Assembly (NCBI RefSeq): GCF_030272615.1
Contig: NC_081410.1
Coordinates: 253,503,533 to 253,567,532 of the forward strand
Length of the DNA stretch: 64,000 nt
Reading direction: 5' to 3'
From: Cryptomeria japonica
Lineage: Eukaryota; Streptophyta; Pinopsida; Cupressales; Cupressaceae
A program made the translations under genes and the position numbers. The notes under the pieces were generated by a model, which was not told where the DNA came from, did no database searches, and saw nothing but the letters and a program-made list of their open reading frames with translations. Each line of letters begins with the position of its first letter. Position 1 is the stretch's first letter. Positions 10,082 through 23,613 of this stretch are shown here, in pieces.

Positions 10082-11130
10082 TGTAGCATCATAAAATTGT
10101 GGCCCTTGCAATTTTGACCACATCTTAGGCCCTCACTTATGCGACTGCATTTATTTACTTGACTGAGACCCCTCTCTGAACCTTCATCCCAAGTCTTCTC
10201 CCATCTGAGCCCTGATGACACCTCAGGACCCTATCCAGGCCCCAAGATAGGGAAAGACAGGGGCGTGGCACCCCTTTCCCCCCTTTTAGGGTGGCCATAA
10301 TATGGGTCCATCCGACCCTTGAACTCAGTTTGTTCCTCGGGGACTTAAATATCCCGATGCTAGTCTTTAGTGAGATGAAAATAATTCTCCTAGGCTATTA
10401 TAAAAGGGGATCTAGACAAAATTCAAGATGAAGGTCTCCATTATCGTCTTCAAGCATCCATGTCTTCTTCATGTGTCTTCTTCATTCATCAATTGGAGCA
10501 ATATCATAACATTAATTTGCAAGAATGTGTGTGTGTTAGGGTTTTATCATATTACATGCCATTTCATACAACATTTATGATTGCATTCAAGAAGAAAAGC
10601 AACAATCATCAATTAATTACATATCTACAAGGTATACATTTCCATTATTTACATTTAAGAATTTGCAATTACTTTCTTTCAAGGTTGATTCCTCAACTGG
10701 GGTTTGACTAATAAAAACCCCTATCCACAACCCTTTTGCCCTTCTTTTATGTGTGTAGGTTGTAGGTGCATGACTATAATTGCAGGTTTGGACTTCATTT
10801 GTAGAGATGGAAAACCCCTTTTCGGCGCACAAATTTTTCAAAGGATCAAGTACACTTTCAACTTGGTCCTAAAAAATTTTCTCCAATTTGCAAGGTAGAT
10901 CTGTATCAGTCTAAATATATCAGATCCAAAATTACATCGTGATCCAGAATTGGTAGCTCTCTATTTCATCCATTTTTGCATCCTTTTCTACATAGTCAAC
11001 AAATCAACATATCTATTTACAAAATAGGGTAAATCACATTCCAACCCTTGCAATCCACTTGGTATTCACATCCTTAGATTTGGATCTACTTGATTCAAGC
11101 CCCTCTTTTGAATGTAAAGTATTTCCCAAG
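10082..11130 (+). repeat. 3' LTR of a gypsy-type element, right edge uncertain
   Basis: It starts TGTAGCATCA after a polypurine tract. The first 300 bases are the most GC-rich of the neighbourhood (GGGGCGTGGCACCCC near 10261). A TATA box, TATAAAAG, is at 10399-10406, with a plausible transcription start near 10430 followed by a T-rich leader. I could not find the partner LTR in the window, so the right edge is set only by the start of copia coding sequence near 11190. Confidence 0.5.
10399..10406 (+). promoter_or_regulatory. TATA box in gypsy LTR
   Basis: TATAAAAG followed by GGGA lies about 317 bases inside the LTR, a normal U3/R position. Confidence 0.6.
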
Positions 11131-11189
11131 TGAAAATCCTCCTAGTGGTTTCCTTTCTCTCTCCTAGGTGGGGAACCACTAGGATCCAA

Positions 11190-12507
11190 TTTTCCACTTT
11201 AAAAGTAGAAAAGAAGAAAGAGACCAAACAAGTTTGGGCAGAGAAAGATAAGAATAAAAGTGAGTCAAGTTTGATTGTACAAACTTCTTTACATGCAGAA
11301 AGGAAAAACTTGTGGGTAGTAGATAGTGGCTACTCTAATCACATGAGTGGAGACAAGAAGAAATTTATTAAACTTGAAGATTGGAATGGTGTTTCAGTGA
11401 GGTTTGGAGACAACTCATCAATAAAAATCATGGGAAAAGGTACACTGAGAATTGATTGCAAATTAAAATCTTATGATGTTTATTATGTAGAAGGTCTAAA
11501 ACATAATTTGATAAGTGTGAGTGAAATGTGTGATAAGGGATACAAATTCACTTTTAACTCCAAAGGATGTGAGATCAGAAAGGAAAGTAATGGACAACTT
11601 GTTGTTGAAGGAAAAAGGAAAAATGGCAATGTACACAATCCTAATGAGTTTTTTGAGTCTCAATGCATGATGGGGAAAGTTGATGAGAGTTGGTTGTGGT
11701 ATAGGGAACTAGGTCACATAAAATTTGATAACCTTGTTAAGGTAAGTAAGAAAGGATATGTTAGGCACATTCCTCAGATTATCAAACCCGCCAATACCAT
11801 TTGTGAAGAGTGTCAAAGAGGTAAGCAAACAAAGGTCAGTTTTAAGACAAAAGAGTATTCAACTACAAGGCCTCTTGAGATTGCACATATTGATTTATGT
11901 GGGCCAATCAGGACAAGAGAAATAAATGGAGAAAAATACTTTATGTTGCTTATAGATGAATTTTTAAGAATGACATGGGTCACCCTATTGCAAGACAAGT
12001 CACATGCATTTGAAAGATTCAAAATCTTCAAAAAGATGGTAGAGAAAGAAAGTGTATACGAATTGAAATGTCTGAGATCGGACCATGGAGGTGAGTTCAC
12101 ATCAAATGAATTTGAAGACTACTATGAGAGACATGGAATAAGAATCTACAATATTCTACCCCTAAGACACCACAACAAAATGATATTGTTGAAAGGAAGA
12201 ATAGAACTGTCAAAGAGATGGAAAGAATAATGCTGAATGAAACCAATCTGCTGGATGTTTATTGGAAAGAGGTACTCCACACATTTGTATACACCTTGAA
12301 TAGAGTCCAACTAAGAGTGAACAACAAAATGACACCTTATGAGTTATGGTATGATAGGAAACCCTAAATCAAATACTTCAAGGTGTTTGGTAGCAAATTT
12401 TTCATCAAAAGAGATGAGGATGGATTAGGTAGCTTTGAATCAGGATGTGATGAAGAATCTTCTTAGGATACTCCTCTCACAACAAGGCCTACAAGTTCTT
12501 TAACTAT
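11190..12507 (+). pseudogene. copia pol fragment: protease, GAG-pre-integrase, integrase
   Basis: The first frame (to 12230) holds a retropepsin motif VVDSGYSNHMSGD, with Tyr where copia proteases usually have Cys. Next is the GAG-pre-integrase Zn region (WLWYRELGHI ... CEECQRGKQ). The integrase core follows with its first two catalytic Asp (IAHIDLCGPI and LRSDHGGEF). Near 12160 the frame shifts and continues as TPQQNDIVERKNRTV to YELWYDRKP, with a TAG after RKP (about 12364), then a second shift to IFLGYSSHNKAYKFFNY ending at 12507. No RT or RNase H remains. The 5' side is truncated before protease (no zinc knuckle). The 3' side stops exactly where the giant LTR begins, so that element probably landed in this copia copy. 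Confidence 0.85.
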
Positions 12508-15500
12508 TAATAAATTTTGCTACACCTAAATTTGGTGGCCTATTACAAGCCTTACAAATTGCATAAGAAAGGTGCACAATTTGTTTTTCAAAAACTTTCT
12601 TCATTGTGCACATCATGCTATAAAAGTTGAAATTCATTTCACATATGCAAGTATTTCAAGAAAATAACACCAAAAGATTAAATAGAAATAGATTTTGTAT
12701 TACAAGAAATGTGTAAGGTGTCCCACACAAGCCGTGGGAATAGATGACTAAGAGATAGACATACATTCTCATACAATTACACAACTAAACTCTATAAACA
12801 AATGAAAGAATGAGAATGATTGTAGGGTGACCCATCATTGCCTGGAATGACAAGCCTGAGCTTGAAGGAGTGGTTGGATCTTCATCTACTTGTCCATCTC
12901 TAGTTTCTTCCGCTCCCATCCCATCAGTACCTACAAGAGATTTGAAAAATAAGTTAGAGCAATGAGGATAACCTACTTTCACACTCAAACTCATCAGAAT
13001 ACATAGTCTATCTATGTAAGGATACTAAAATATATGTCTACAACTATCAGGATACCAGATTCAAAAGAAAAAGAATAAAAAAAGAAGGTGGCATGAGATA
13101 GCATCAAGTATCATGTTTTATCTAACTTGTTTGTTTCATGTGCAGATACATGTTTTTCGTTTCATTTCTATCAAGTATGTGGGTTAAAATGGGCTCCCAC
13201 AAGGGTTGAGCTCAACATACCCGTTATCACTCATAGGGTGACACTAATTAGTTGTTAACCATAGAATGCAACTATATCCATGGTCCCATATATTGTCATT
13301 TAATGATAGTATAAACTGCCATCCAATGATAGCACATACAACAATGAATAAACTGCACTCAATAGTTGACAACATTTAGAGCCATTATGTGAATAAAATC
13401 ACTATGTGTGTTCTTAGAAGGATTAGGGTTTCTTAGTTTTCATGAGCAATAGATAGAACTTTGCATCCATCACAATGAGAATTCAAAGCATAAAATATAG
13501 AAGCATATATAGCTACTAAGGCCTCCCAACACTATGCAACAATCATACAATGTTGAGGTGAAGTCCAACACAGAGTATGAACAGTCCTATAGAATGTTTT
13601 GACAATATATATTAAGACAAAAGTCATTACATAATAGCCACACCACATAAAGTGACAGTCCTATGATAGAGAGCACCATATCAACACATCAAGTGGGATT
13701 CAAAAGGCTTGTGACAGTGCTCTCAACAACAATATGCCAAAAGACAAGATACTTTCACCATATAGTATCCTTAGAAATACTAGAAAGGGGCTCATGACAA
13801 TCATAACATGTAACGATGAATAGAGCTAAGACTCAAAGAAATGACACTAGATATTTCAATAGACATACAATAGTGAATGTAGGCTCATCTTACAGAAAGG
13901 TATAGCGACATAGTAAGATAATTAGTAAAGAAGCCAAGTCCCATAATTATATGTATATGAGAGTCATCCACAATGGAGTATCAGAGTTCACAACATATCA
14001 AAGTCAAAGGCTTTTGAACATTATTCAATAAATGACTGAGTTAGTATAATTATAGGTAAAATATAAGATGACAGTAAGCTCTTGTAAAAATTTATCAAGA
14101 GAGCACATAATATAGTCACAAATACTCAATAAGATTATGATTGAGTTAAGAAAGCATAAGCATATGAAGTAGCATATGAGATTCAATGAGACAAAATGAG
14201 AAATCATGATCACAGTGTTAGAAACATCTCTTAATAGTGAATGAGCAATCAACCCTTAAAAGCTATCATGATGACACAAAAAGCAATCTTGAAGATGTAA
14301 AAGGAATACAAAGGAGAACACTGATTTATTGTCATCATTATCCTTATTTGTTGCACACAGACCTGAGAAATGATATTGCATTGACACAACAATAGAAAGA
14401 AATAACAATGATAGAGATATTATAGAAGTCTTAGAAGTCCAATAATGGTCACCTTATGATCAGCCCAAAATCAAGAGACAGTGAATGCAAAGGGTTTGAC
14501 AGTAAGTTACCAGCCATAGTCAACTTCAATATGACATCCACTTTTGCATTTAAAGGATAGAGAAAGTCATATATAGTCTTGAAGAATGAAGTTTCAAAGC
14601 AATAGAGATGAATAAAGATTATTTGAAGATAGTACCCTACTTTGAGGGACAATATAAAAAATGTACAAGTACAAACCCTTGATGTTGTTATTGCTATGAT
14701 TACACTATATATGGGATTGATTATTAATGGAGCAAAGAGAATAAAAGGAACAAAAAGATAGTTCATGGTTGTCATGAATAATATGGTATCTAGTCACGGT
14801 CCAATATAATGCGGTGCATGTACTCATCTTAAGTCAAAACACAAAGTAAATAGAAGTCAATGAGAAGCATAAACACCAAGGCACATTGATTTATTTCATT
14901 ATCAAATAAGGACAAACATGGACCACAGTACTCAAAGCCTCTCAAAAAAATACTGTGATAAGAAGCCATATGTCAATATTGTAGTGAAGATGTCAAATTC
15001 AAGTCAAAGATAGTGAAAAGTTTAAGGTCACAAACATTGAGTAAAAGACAATCATTTAAATCCATGACAATGAGCATTCAATTAGATTATGACAGTCTCT
15101 CAACCCTAAGCCCCAAAGAATGAAGACAACCTAAGGAAACATTATATTGTGATAAAAGTGTAGGAAAAGACACAAACAATAGTCATATATTTGACTAATT
15201 TAGAGATCAGAGTTTCAGTCATACACATTGTTGTCACAATCATCATAATATAGCTTTCTAGCAGTCATAAGCAGTACCTTAAAATCAGTATTTTAAGACA
15301 AATGGTAATGAGAGCTATAATGTAGCTACCAAGGAGAACATCAAGAAAAGAGTGTTCAGAGTGTGACAATAAATAGAGGGTTAGTACAACCAAAAGACAC
15401 ATCAAAAACACAAAGAACAATTGTTGTACATAAGTTACAGGGCAAGAGTAGAGAAAAGAACAATGCACATTAGAAAGTATAGGTTCATGACCTTGTCAAT

Positions 15501-15551
15501 AAAATCAACAAATACAAACCATTAAATATCTTCAAACAATCATTAGTATTG
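12505..15551 (+). repeat. giant gypsy-type LTR, copy I, left part
   Basis: Homologous to copy II at 23614-24480 over roughly the first kilobase: ACACCTAAA-TTTGGTG at 12521/23631, CCCACACAAGCCGTGGGAATAG at 12725/23855, GTGGGTTAAAATGGGCTC at 13180/24255 and the GATAGTATAAA-CTG block at 13306/24382. The rest is A-rich with degenerate AGTCACAA, GATAGTGACA and CAATCAT motifs and no gene. The start reads TATTAATAAATTTTGC, versus TGTTACCAAAATTTTA in copy II. It is split at 15551 by a solo LTR. Confidence 0.65.
15547..15551 (+). other. target-site duplication, left copy (TATTG)
   Basis: TATTG directly before the solo LTR is repeated at 19460-19464 directly after it: a perfect 5-bp duplication, the length made by gypsy/copia integrases. 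Confidence 0.9.
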
Positions 15552-18404
15552 TGTGAGGCCTCACCTCGACTTAGTCTGACATTTCAGTGGTTTTTATATT
15601 GAGACTATTACGGATACTTTATTTTGATGCATTTTTGGGATTTAGAACTTATATGATTTCAGGATTTGGATAACATTGCTATATATTGATGATTTATTTA
15701 TATGCTTTATGAGATAGAACACTACATGATTTTTGAATAAGATGAAACTGCGGTAATAAATGTCGTTATTGAATTTGCAGGAATTTACTATGATAATAGA
15801 ACTATGATGTATGTTTAAGTTTATGAGAATTAGGATGAATTGCTTATGTGAAATTGCTTGGATAAAGGATGTATTTAATTTGTGCAGATGTAAATTGTAT
15901 GCAAGTGATGATGTGTATTATTATTCCTTTGAATTATATTATATGTGGATATTTGAAAGTACTAATGTGTAAATTGAGATGCGCAGGAAGTTATCCATGT
16001 GACCATGAAAATATTACGAAGAACCAAACCTAGACCTATGTATGCTCGTAAGCTAGGGTTTGTCTATTTGGAGAGACAACACCCCGTTTGTGTTGTATTT
16101 TATTCGTAACAGTATATGATGCATGTGTGTTAAGTGTTATTTAATTGATTTGTGTAAAATCTACAAGAGACGATTTCATGTATTGAATTGTAAAAGTGTT
16201 TTCTTTGTGTCACTTGACACGTGTGGATTTAAGTTTGAATTTTTATTTTTGTCTCTTGGTGGGAAAGTGTTCAACTATAGCTTTTTCTATTAATGTAACG
16301 TGATGTCATAAATACCATGGGTAAAGAATCTTTGGGGTGGTCAACATAGGTTTGACCCGAAAATAAACTTCAGAGGGGTTTAAAATGGGTTAAACACCTA
16401 GGGGTAGTTTAATAGGGTTTCCTAAAGCCCATAAGGTATACCTAAGGGTTAGGGATAATTTAAGGCAAGTTTCTACTCCTAAGTGACCTTTTAGACACCC
16501 TAAAAATTGACTTTTCTGAGTTGTGTGAAAATTGAAATTAAAGATTGAACCTAGTTGTAAACTTTCCTTTTGGAATGAGAGTTCCCTTTCCCATTCTATC
16601 TTACCTTCCTCTTTAGTTTTTAGAAACTTGTGAGAACTCTCACAATGGGCTTCTTAAGCAAGAATTAGAAAATTTGTGGGTAATCACCCACTCTCCATTT
16701 TTGGAGACAAGAGAAATTTTGAAAAGAAGAGACTAGATTTCGAATAGAGAATTTTGGCTAAGGGTAGAAGGAGAAGAACCGTGGAATTGGGCAGCTCATC
16801 CTCAACAAAACTAACCTACCTTTGGGCAGATTAAGGTTGGTTGTATTCTTCTTAAAATGGCTTCTTTTTGCATGTATTTGAAAGTATGTTGGTGTAAGAA
16901 ATTTGCTTCCTTGTATGTCCTTTTGGGAATTTCTTTTGGTATATTATATTATGTTTTGTAAGTGTTTTGGGAGTCTTCAAGTCCTCTTACTCTTAGGAGA
17001 GAGGAGGATCTTGTGGGTGGTAGCAGTGACAACCCTCGAGTGAGAGACTCTCATTATGAGAGCGATCACAAGGGATTTTTGTGTGACCCTTGCTGCATGG
17101 CCTGTTTGTGCAATGGGGGTCATAAGGAGGGAAATAAGGCTAGAATGCCTTGGGGGGCATAAGGAATAAGGGGTTGCAATACTTGATGTATTTGTTGTGC
17201 CATGAGGTGGCTACATGTTTTCCATACTTGCAGTTCTCCTCAGGGTATTGGTCCACTACCACCCTTAAAAAGGTCATCACCAAAGTGTGGTGCAGTGTAG
17301 CCGAGATGGGAGTGCGTTTGAATTTGTGTGCATTCTGTCTTCTTTGTGTTTGCATGTTTGTTTCCCATCTAGGGCTTGGTTCTCCGAGCTCGGGGGTGGC
17401 TACCAGTTAGCCTAGGCTAGGAGGTGAGCACTCCATGGTCATAGATTTGATTTTCATTGTAAGATTGTCGAAAGAAAAGGGTAGGTCAAGTGGAAGGTTG
17501 CAGGAGTTATTGGTTGCAGAAAATTTATTTGTAAATGTAATTTTTTTATTTGAAAGAAACAAAAAGGGGTCCTCATTTGTTGGTAATGAGAGACCCATTG
17601 TATAGTGATAAAAGTGTTATCTTGGAATACGTTTCTTTTTTTTTTCTTCTTTTTTAAATTGTAATATTTCAGTATGCTATTTATTGCAGAAAAGAATTTG
17701 TCCGTTTATAAATTTAGAATTTTTCCAAAGCTCAAAATGTTATATTTGATGTGTTCTTTTTGTATTAAATTGCAAAGCAAGAAAGTTACTTAATTCGTAT
17801 GCATTCGAAATAAAATAGAAAAAAAAAAAAGAAATAATGAGATTAGTGTTGCATGCATATTATAGGCTGCACATAAATCATTTAAATTCTGTTTTTTATA
17901 AATACACTTTAGAGCAGAATATTTTCTAGAAAATTACTCTTTCATTTATTTCAAAAATTAGTATCTAGATAGATAGTTTATCTAGTAGATGTAAAATTTT
18001 AACTTGTTAAATTTGCTGTGTGAAATTAACTATGACCAGTCTATTACTTTATGCCTAGGATAAAACAAATCTGTCTTTTATTAACTGCTGTAGGTTTTAT
18101 TTTTTGCAAAATCTGTAAAATTTATTTATTTCAAAAATGATAATTTGCTATTCTAATATAGTCTTAATTAAATAAAATCTAGATTATTTAGTTGCTGGTA
18201 GAACTAATAAATCTAGTCATGTATATAGCAGAAGGAAAAAAAATTAAAATACCTATATAGTTATTGCTTAGAAAAAAAAATATACCCTTGCTGTAAATGA
18301 ATTAGGAAAGTATTAATCCATTTATTTTGTTTACATATCTAAAATCAGAATAATGATCACCAAAATAAAAATAATGTATTTATGCTTGCATGTATATAAA
18401 AATG

Positions 18405-18433
18405 CTATATATATATATATATATATATATAAT

Positions 18434-18477
<44 letters not shown>

Positions 18478-18497
18478 CATATATATATATATATAAT
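18405..18497. repeat. TA dinucleotide microsatellite
   Basis: Three blocks of (TA)n, separated by two ATTACA interruptions near 18432 and 18474. Confidence 0.95.
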
Positions 18498-18599
18498 GAA
18501 ATATATATAAAAAAATATTAAAAAAAAAACAAAAAAAAAAAATATAACAAATTAAATTTTGTTTTAAATAAAACAAGAAAAAATAAAAATAAAAAAAAC

Positions 18600-18760
18600 C
18601 TTTTGGGGCTCAGCCCCCGTAGATTACCCCCATAGGGCGGCCCTTTATTACAGTGGGCGCGGGCTCCCCAGTGGCGGCCATAGCCGCCACTGTGGGCCGC
18701 AACCCACAGTGGAAGGCCTCGGCCTCCACTATGGGCGACGACCCATAGCGACGGCACCGC
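18600..18760. repeat. GC-rich chain of overlapping stem-loops
   Basis: Inside the solo LTR a sharply GC-rich island holds consecutive perfect or near-perfect inverted repeats. Arms CAGTGGCGGC/GCCGCCACTG, loop CATA (18669-18692). CACTGTGGG/CCCACAGTG, loop CCGCAA (18688-18711). AGTGGAAGGCC/GGCCTCCACT with one bulge (18708-18730). CTATGGG/CCCATAG, loop CGACGA (18729-18748). The 3' arm of each overlaps the 5' arm of the next. A GGGGCTCAGCCCC palindrome lies just upstream (about 18605-18617). Confidence 0.9.
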
Positions 18761-19459
18761 CACCTCTATGGGGAGCCAGCCCCCCCCTTCGGCCGCCACT
18801 TCCTCTTCGACCCCCTCTACTAAAACTGTTGCCGCCTCCCTGTTGCAAACTCGGTAGATTTCGCCATGGCCGCCACCCGACCTCCCCTACAACACAAGAA
18901 AATAAGATGGAACCCTAGCCCGATTAGGGCTTGGGTAAATAAGTAAAGAGTAAATAAAAAAAAAAACAAGGGACTTATTTTATAGATTAAATAAGGGTTA
19001 GGGTTTGCATGGGTAAACCCTTTTAGGTTTAAAATATATTAATAATATATATATATGGCTGAATTATTTAATTTTAAATTTCAAAGAGATTGAGATGTTA
19101 TGAATCTAATAATAATGAATTAATATTTGATTTTAAATTTAAATAAGTTGAGTTGTTTAAATATTAATGAAGTTAGTATTTATTTTAAATTTAAATAGAT
19201 TGAATGTTTATGAACTAAATATTAATGAAGTTGATATTTAATTATAAATTAAATAGATTGAGCGACAATAAAGCTACTCTATTTTAATCCGTATTTAATC
19301 TTAAATTATTTTCATTATTTAAGTTACTAGATAAAGTTCATTCTAAACATAGTTAAGACCAAAACTAGTCAGTGCGTTTTGTGTTAGCGAACTTATTGTT
19401 ATTTAGTTGTTATTTAAAAAAAAATTATTCCATTCTTGCCCTAAATTTTGGGCATGACA

Positions 19460-19464
19460 TATTG
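19460..19464 (+). other. target-site duplication, right copy (TATTG)
   Basis: Matches 15547-15551 exactly. Confidence 0.9.
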
Positions 19465-22400
19465 TCCTAAGTGTCAAATCATTGTGTTAGAATCATGGCA
19501 TATGGAGATTGGTGTAATATATAGTAAGCAAGATTTAAGATCAATATACAAATATAAAAGTCACAAGGAGCTACAAAGTTGATATTAATATTCATAGTGC
19601 AGTCACAAGCACACCTTATCACTATCAAAGGTTAGAGTAGTTGTTTGAGTTCTCAGTATAAAGCAACCAAGACGTTCACAGAGTCTACAAGATTCATGAA
19701 CAATATACAAATAAACTACAGTTCCATAGACTAAAGATTCAATACCATGGAACAGTTGTGATAGTTACTTAGTTAAAAAATGAGATATGTATGATAACCA
19801 ACAACATGCATGAACAACAATGATTGATAGGATTTTGAAGAAAGACAACCATGAATTTGACATGTAAGGGCAGTTATTGAACATACAAGTCTCAAAGCAA
19901 TCATTTTTCAACCTCCAAAGAACAATCTTTGCTACCCCAAAGAGGGCTTCAACATAGTGAATAAAGCTATGCCAATGGTGAAAATACAATCTTATTGACA
20001 GTATTAAAATCACACAAGAACATATACAAGAAAAACATGTTTTGTTTCTACAAGATAGTGAATATTATTCAGTAATAAAGAAGCCTTGACATTGCCAAAG
20101 CAAGGAATTTGTGAGATAAAGACAGTTACTATCTTAGAGTAGTTGTCTGATTCAGATGAATAGTAATAATAAATGCATTAGGGATGAGAAGTCTTAAATA
20201 CACCATGGATAAAATTGTAAAATCATAATGCCAAATACAAAAAGGAAATATAGTCAAATTCACATAAATGATCAGTGATCAAAATAGAAAAGGAGAGGTC
20301 ATTTAACAGTCACTGTCAAAAAGGTCAGGCTATAACAATGCGTAGTACTATCATACAAGGGAGCAACAATAATAGGAGAGTATTCAACAGAGAATAGACA
20401 TTCAAGACTATGATAGTGACTCATAAAATGACTTGTAAAATCCATTCAAGAAAAAGCCAATGAAAATTTATCGAACAACGGATTGTGACAGCCCATCTTG
20501 AGAGTCCTAGACACAAAGAATAGAAAGAGAATACAAAAGACAATGATTATCTAAACATGATTATATTGTGCATACATCAAGAGAAAATCAGTCCATATTC
20601 TTATCAAAGAAAGCATTCAAAATGCACATGCATAGAGATGACATCAATCAATGCCTTCTAAAGTCATGAGAGCAACAAATCAGTATCAATGATTCTTAGA
20701 GTTTTGGTCTGAGACAAAATAGAAGCTACTCAAGCAAGCTACATGAGCAACTAGTCATGAGCCATTAAGACAGAGTATAATGAAGTGCATTTAAGAAATA
20801 AGCCTATACACTAATTGGTTGTAGTAGGGTAAAGATGTTAAGGCATGAAACCAATAAGCATAAACAATGACGAAGCAACTCGTTTCATGTAGAAACAATG
20901 ACAAAGCAACTCATTTCATGAGTAATAAGCAACTTGAGAATGCAGACTAGTACTGGATATTATCAAAAATCATAGTGAATGCTAGTGCAAGGGTTGATGA
21001 AAGAGAAAATCCCAGTCACACTCTTGCAGGCAGAACACAACATTGATAGTGAGGTAGTCAAAAGTACACAAATCAAAGATTATCATAGAATATCATACAA
21101 ATTGGGGTCAGCACAGTCTTAGCAATAGATTATCAGTGACTGATTAGCTTACGAAGAAAAGGATAAGGCCTTCAACATACAACCATCACATTATTAAAGA
21201 TATTTAAAATACATACACTAAGTAATGGAAGAGGAATTCATTACAAAAAAATAGTGGCTTCATGAGATTACAAGGAAACCTATACATTTTTCAGGATATG
21301 ATCTTCATACAAAACTAGTAGTTCTAAGATGACTATCAAAACAGTATATGCAGCCACAATGGAGCTATATTAGTAGAGAAAATAGAGATATAAGATAATG
21401 CGCAGTGACCTCTGAATTTTTTTTAACCCATGTCAAGATACAGTCACAAAACTCAACCACAAATAATAGCATAGATAATGGAGGTTATCATTAAAAACCT
21501 ACCACAATACATGTCACAAAAGAAGATTTGAATGACTCCAAGAGCAAATAAAACATAAGGATAGACTTGCAGTGATGAAAAGTATTCGAAATAATGAAAT
21601 AACATCTATTGTATTGTATAACAATGGACAATCTATGTCACCAATCTAGAAGAGAAAGACTTAGAAAGGAATGGTGACACATAGACCAATTAAAATGACA
21701 TTGCAACATAATAGCAAATGAAGTTTAAATACAATCATTTTGAGCTCATCATCAAGATCATAGTTGGTATGAAGGATTGTATATGATAGTAAGGTATATG
21801 AAGGTGACAATTGTAATGGCATTCAAAGGGTATTCTTCATGATGATATGACAATGGAAAATGACAATAAAAACTTAGTTCATAACAAATATACCAAAGGG
21901 AGACAACCCTTTATCAACATTCATAGCTTTGTGGCAAGGATCGACCATCAAAGTCTGAGATAGTAGTAGGCATTGGAAAGACAGTGTATATCACTATATT
22001 TGCAACATTTATTGTCATTAAGCATGAAGTCTTTCATCTTAAAAATAGTGAAATGAATCAATAATGAGTAAAGTATCCCTCTCACAGCCTTCCAAGTTTC
22101 ATTATGAGAGCTACCATGTCAAGAAATGACATTCTATATATAATACAATGTAGGAAAAGGATACAGTGATTATGTTCATTATTTTTATTACAGTCAAAAA
22201 ATAATGTGCGTATCTAGGCTTTCATTTAGAAACCCTACGTATGCACATCATTTTTTAATGAAATATTTCACCAAAAAATAAATAAAAGATTTCGTGATAA
22301 TAGAAAAAGAAGGGAAGAGAAATTAAAGTTTTTTTTGAAAAACCCTAAGTGCATGAGAAGATTATAGCAAAAAACTCTACACCTTTTCTATCAGAGTAAT

Positions 22401-23613
22401 AGAGGAAGATAATAGTGCATACCATGCTAAAGGAGATCCGAATGCATGCTTAAGTATAGTTACAACCCTGTTCGAAACCCTATTTCAAACTTTGGGTGAC
22501 AATGAGTGCATGGCGACTGCAGAAAGGTTTTCTTCGCGAAGACAATATGCAAAAAAATAAAAAGTTCTAGGGTTCGGGTTTCTTTTATGTTGCTGCATGC
22601 CCTAATTTAATGGGCTTTTCTTTTGTTTTTTTATAAACAAAGTGTGCATGTAACTGATAGACCATTGTCATGACTTGAGAAGTCATGCAACCTAGGCAGT
22701 GTGCATTATAAGCCCATGCACAGGGCTAAAAGAACTATGTTCTTTTATAAGTACATATTATAATTAATATATATAAGTTAAGATTTAAGTTATTTCAAAA
22801 AATCTTAACTAATATATATTAAATTGTAATAATGATTTATATATTCTTTGAGCTTTAAATGTTAATTATAATTAAATATAATTTTATTAAAGATTTATCT
22901 CATTTAAAAATCTTAATAAATTATAAAATAATAAAAAAGAAATAAAATAATTATTTTAGCATCTAAAATAAAATGAATTGTTTTATTTTAAGTGTTAAAA
23001 TAAAGTTATTGTTGAAAGATAAAAAAGAAGAGAGGACATGCATGCTTTTACAGAGAGACCATGCAGTGTATGTAGAGAGGGGTTACTTTTTTCAGTCACT
23101 ATATTTAGCTGTGTGCATCATGTAGATTTGTTTAGAGGAGAGGTGCTTTTTTAGAGATATTTTAGGCAATGTGGCAGTTCTATTTACAACAATGGATGTC
23201 TTTTTCATGCAGCTTCATTTGAGGGCCTATTTTCAGCATCAGGAGCTCTTTTTGGTAGAGATTCACATGAGTTTTTTATGCTATTTTTGGCAAATCTGCC
23301 CAAGGCTTTTTCTCATGCAAATTTTCATATTAGGGTTTATTGAATGAGATTTTTCTATATATTATTTTCTCCTCCTTCATTATTCCCTCTAGTTCTTTCT
23401 TTTCTGCTACACACATAGCCGAAAAAGCACTGTATCTCAACACTTAGCAGTTTTTCAGTTATTGTAGTAGAGATATTTTATTCAGTTTTGTAATACGAAG
23501 TTATTTCCTTATCAGTATTTCTTGCTTTTTCATTGCAAGGTGAGCCATTTGATAGAGTTATTGTAATTTGCATAATCCTTTGCTCTGTCTTACTTTTTCT
23601 TTGCAGAAGTAGG
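19465..23613 (+). repeat. giant gypsy-type LTR, copy I, right part
   Basis: Continuation of the LTR broken at 15551. From about 22140 it is again alignable with copy II at 51100-52620: the AT hairpins, GAGTTTTTTA-GGCTATTT, CATGCAAATTTT-AGGGTTT, TTCCCTCTAGTTCTTTCTTTT and ATATCTCA-CACT blocks. Similarity fades near 23605, so about 440 bp of the LTR's 3' end present in copy II (52640-53094) is absent here. The stretch 19465-22140 shows only A-rich degenerate motif sequence, with no gene. Confidence 0.6.
22766..22925. repeat. paired AT hairpins in giant LTR copy I
   Basis: Arms 22766-22785 and 22801-22820 pair at 19 of 20 positions. A second imperfect hairpin (ATTTTATTAAAGATT against AATCTTAATAAATTA) follows at about 22878-22925. 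The same two hairpins occur in copy II at 51730-51872. Confidence 0.7.

Larger units (their letters stand above)
15552..19459 (+). mobile_element. solo LTR of a gypsy-type element, 3.9 kb
   Basis: It starts TGTGAGGCCTCACC, ends ATTTTGGGCATGACA, and is flanked by a perfect TATTG duplication. Inside I find neither gag/pol nor a second copy of its own start, so it is one LTR left by recombination between the two LTRs of a full element. Contents: T-rich 5' third; a moderately GC-rich stretch near 16960-17400 without a convincing gene; an A/T homopolymer-rich zone 17600-18540 with a TA microsatellite; a GC-rich hairpin cluster 18600-18830; and an AT-rich end. Orientation is assigned from the usual TG...CA wording and is tentative. 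Confidence 0.8.

Noticed and set aside
16962-17410. Possible host exon in the more GC-rich part of the solo LTR
   Set aside because: The short frames show no domain and no splice-consistent structure, and the interval lies inside a bounded LTR with target duplication.
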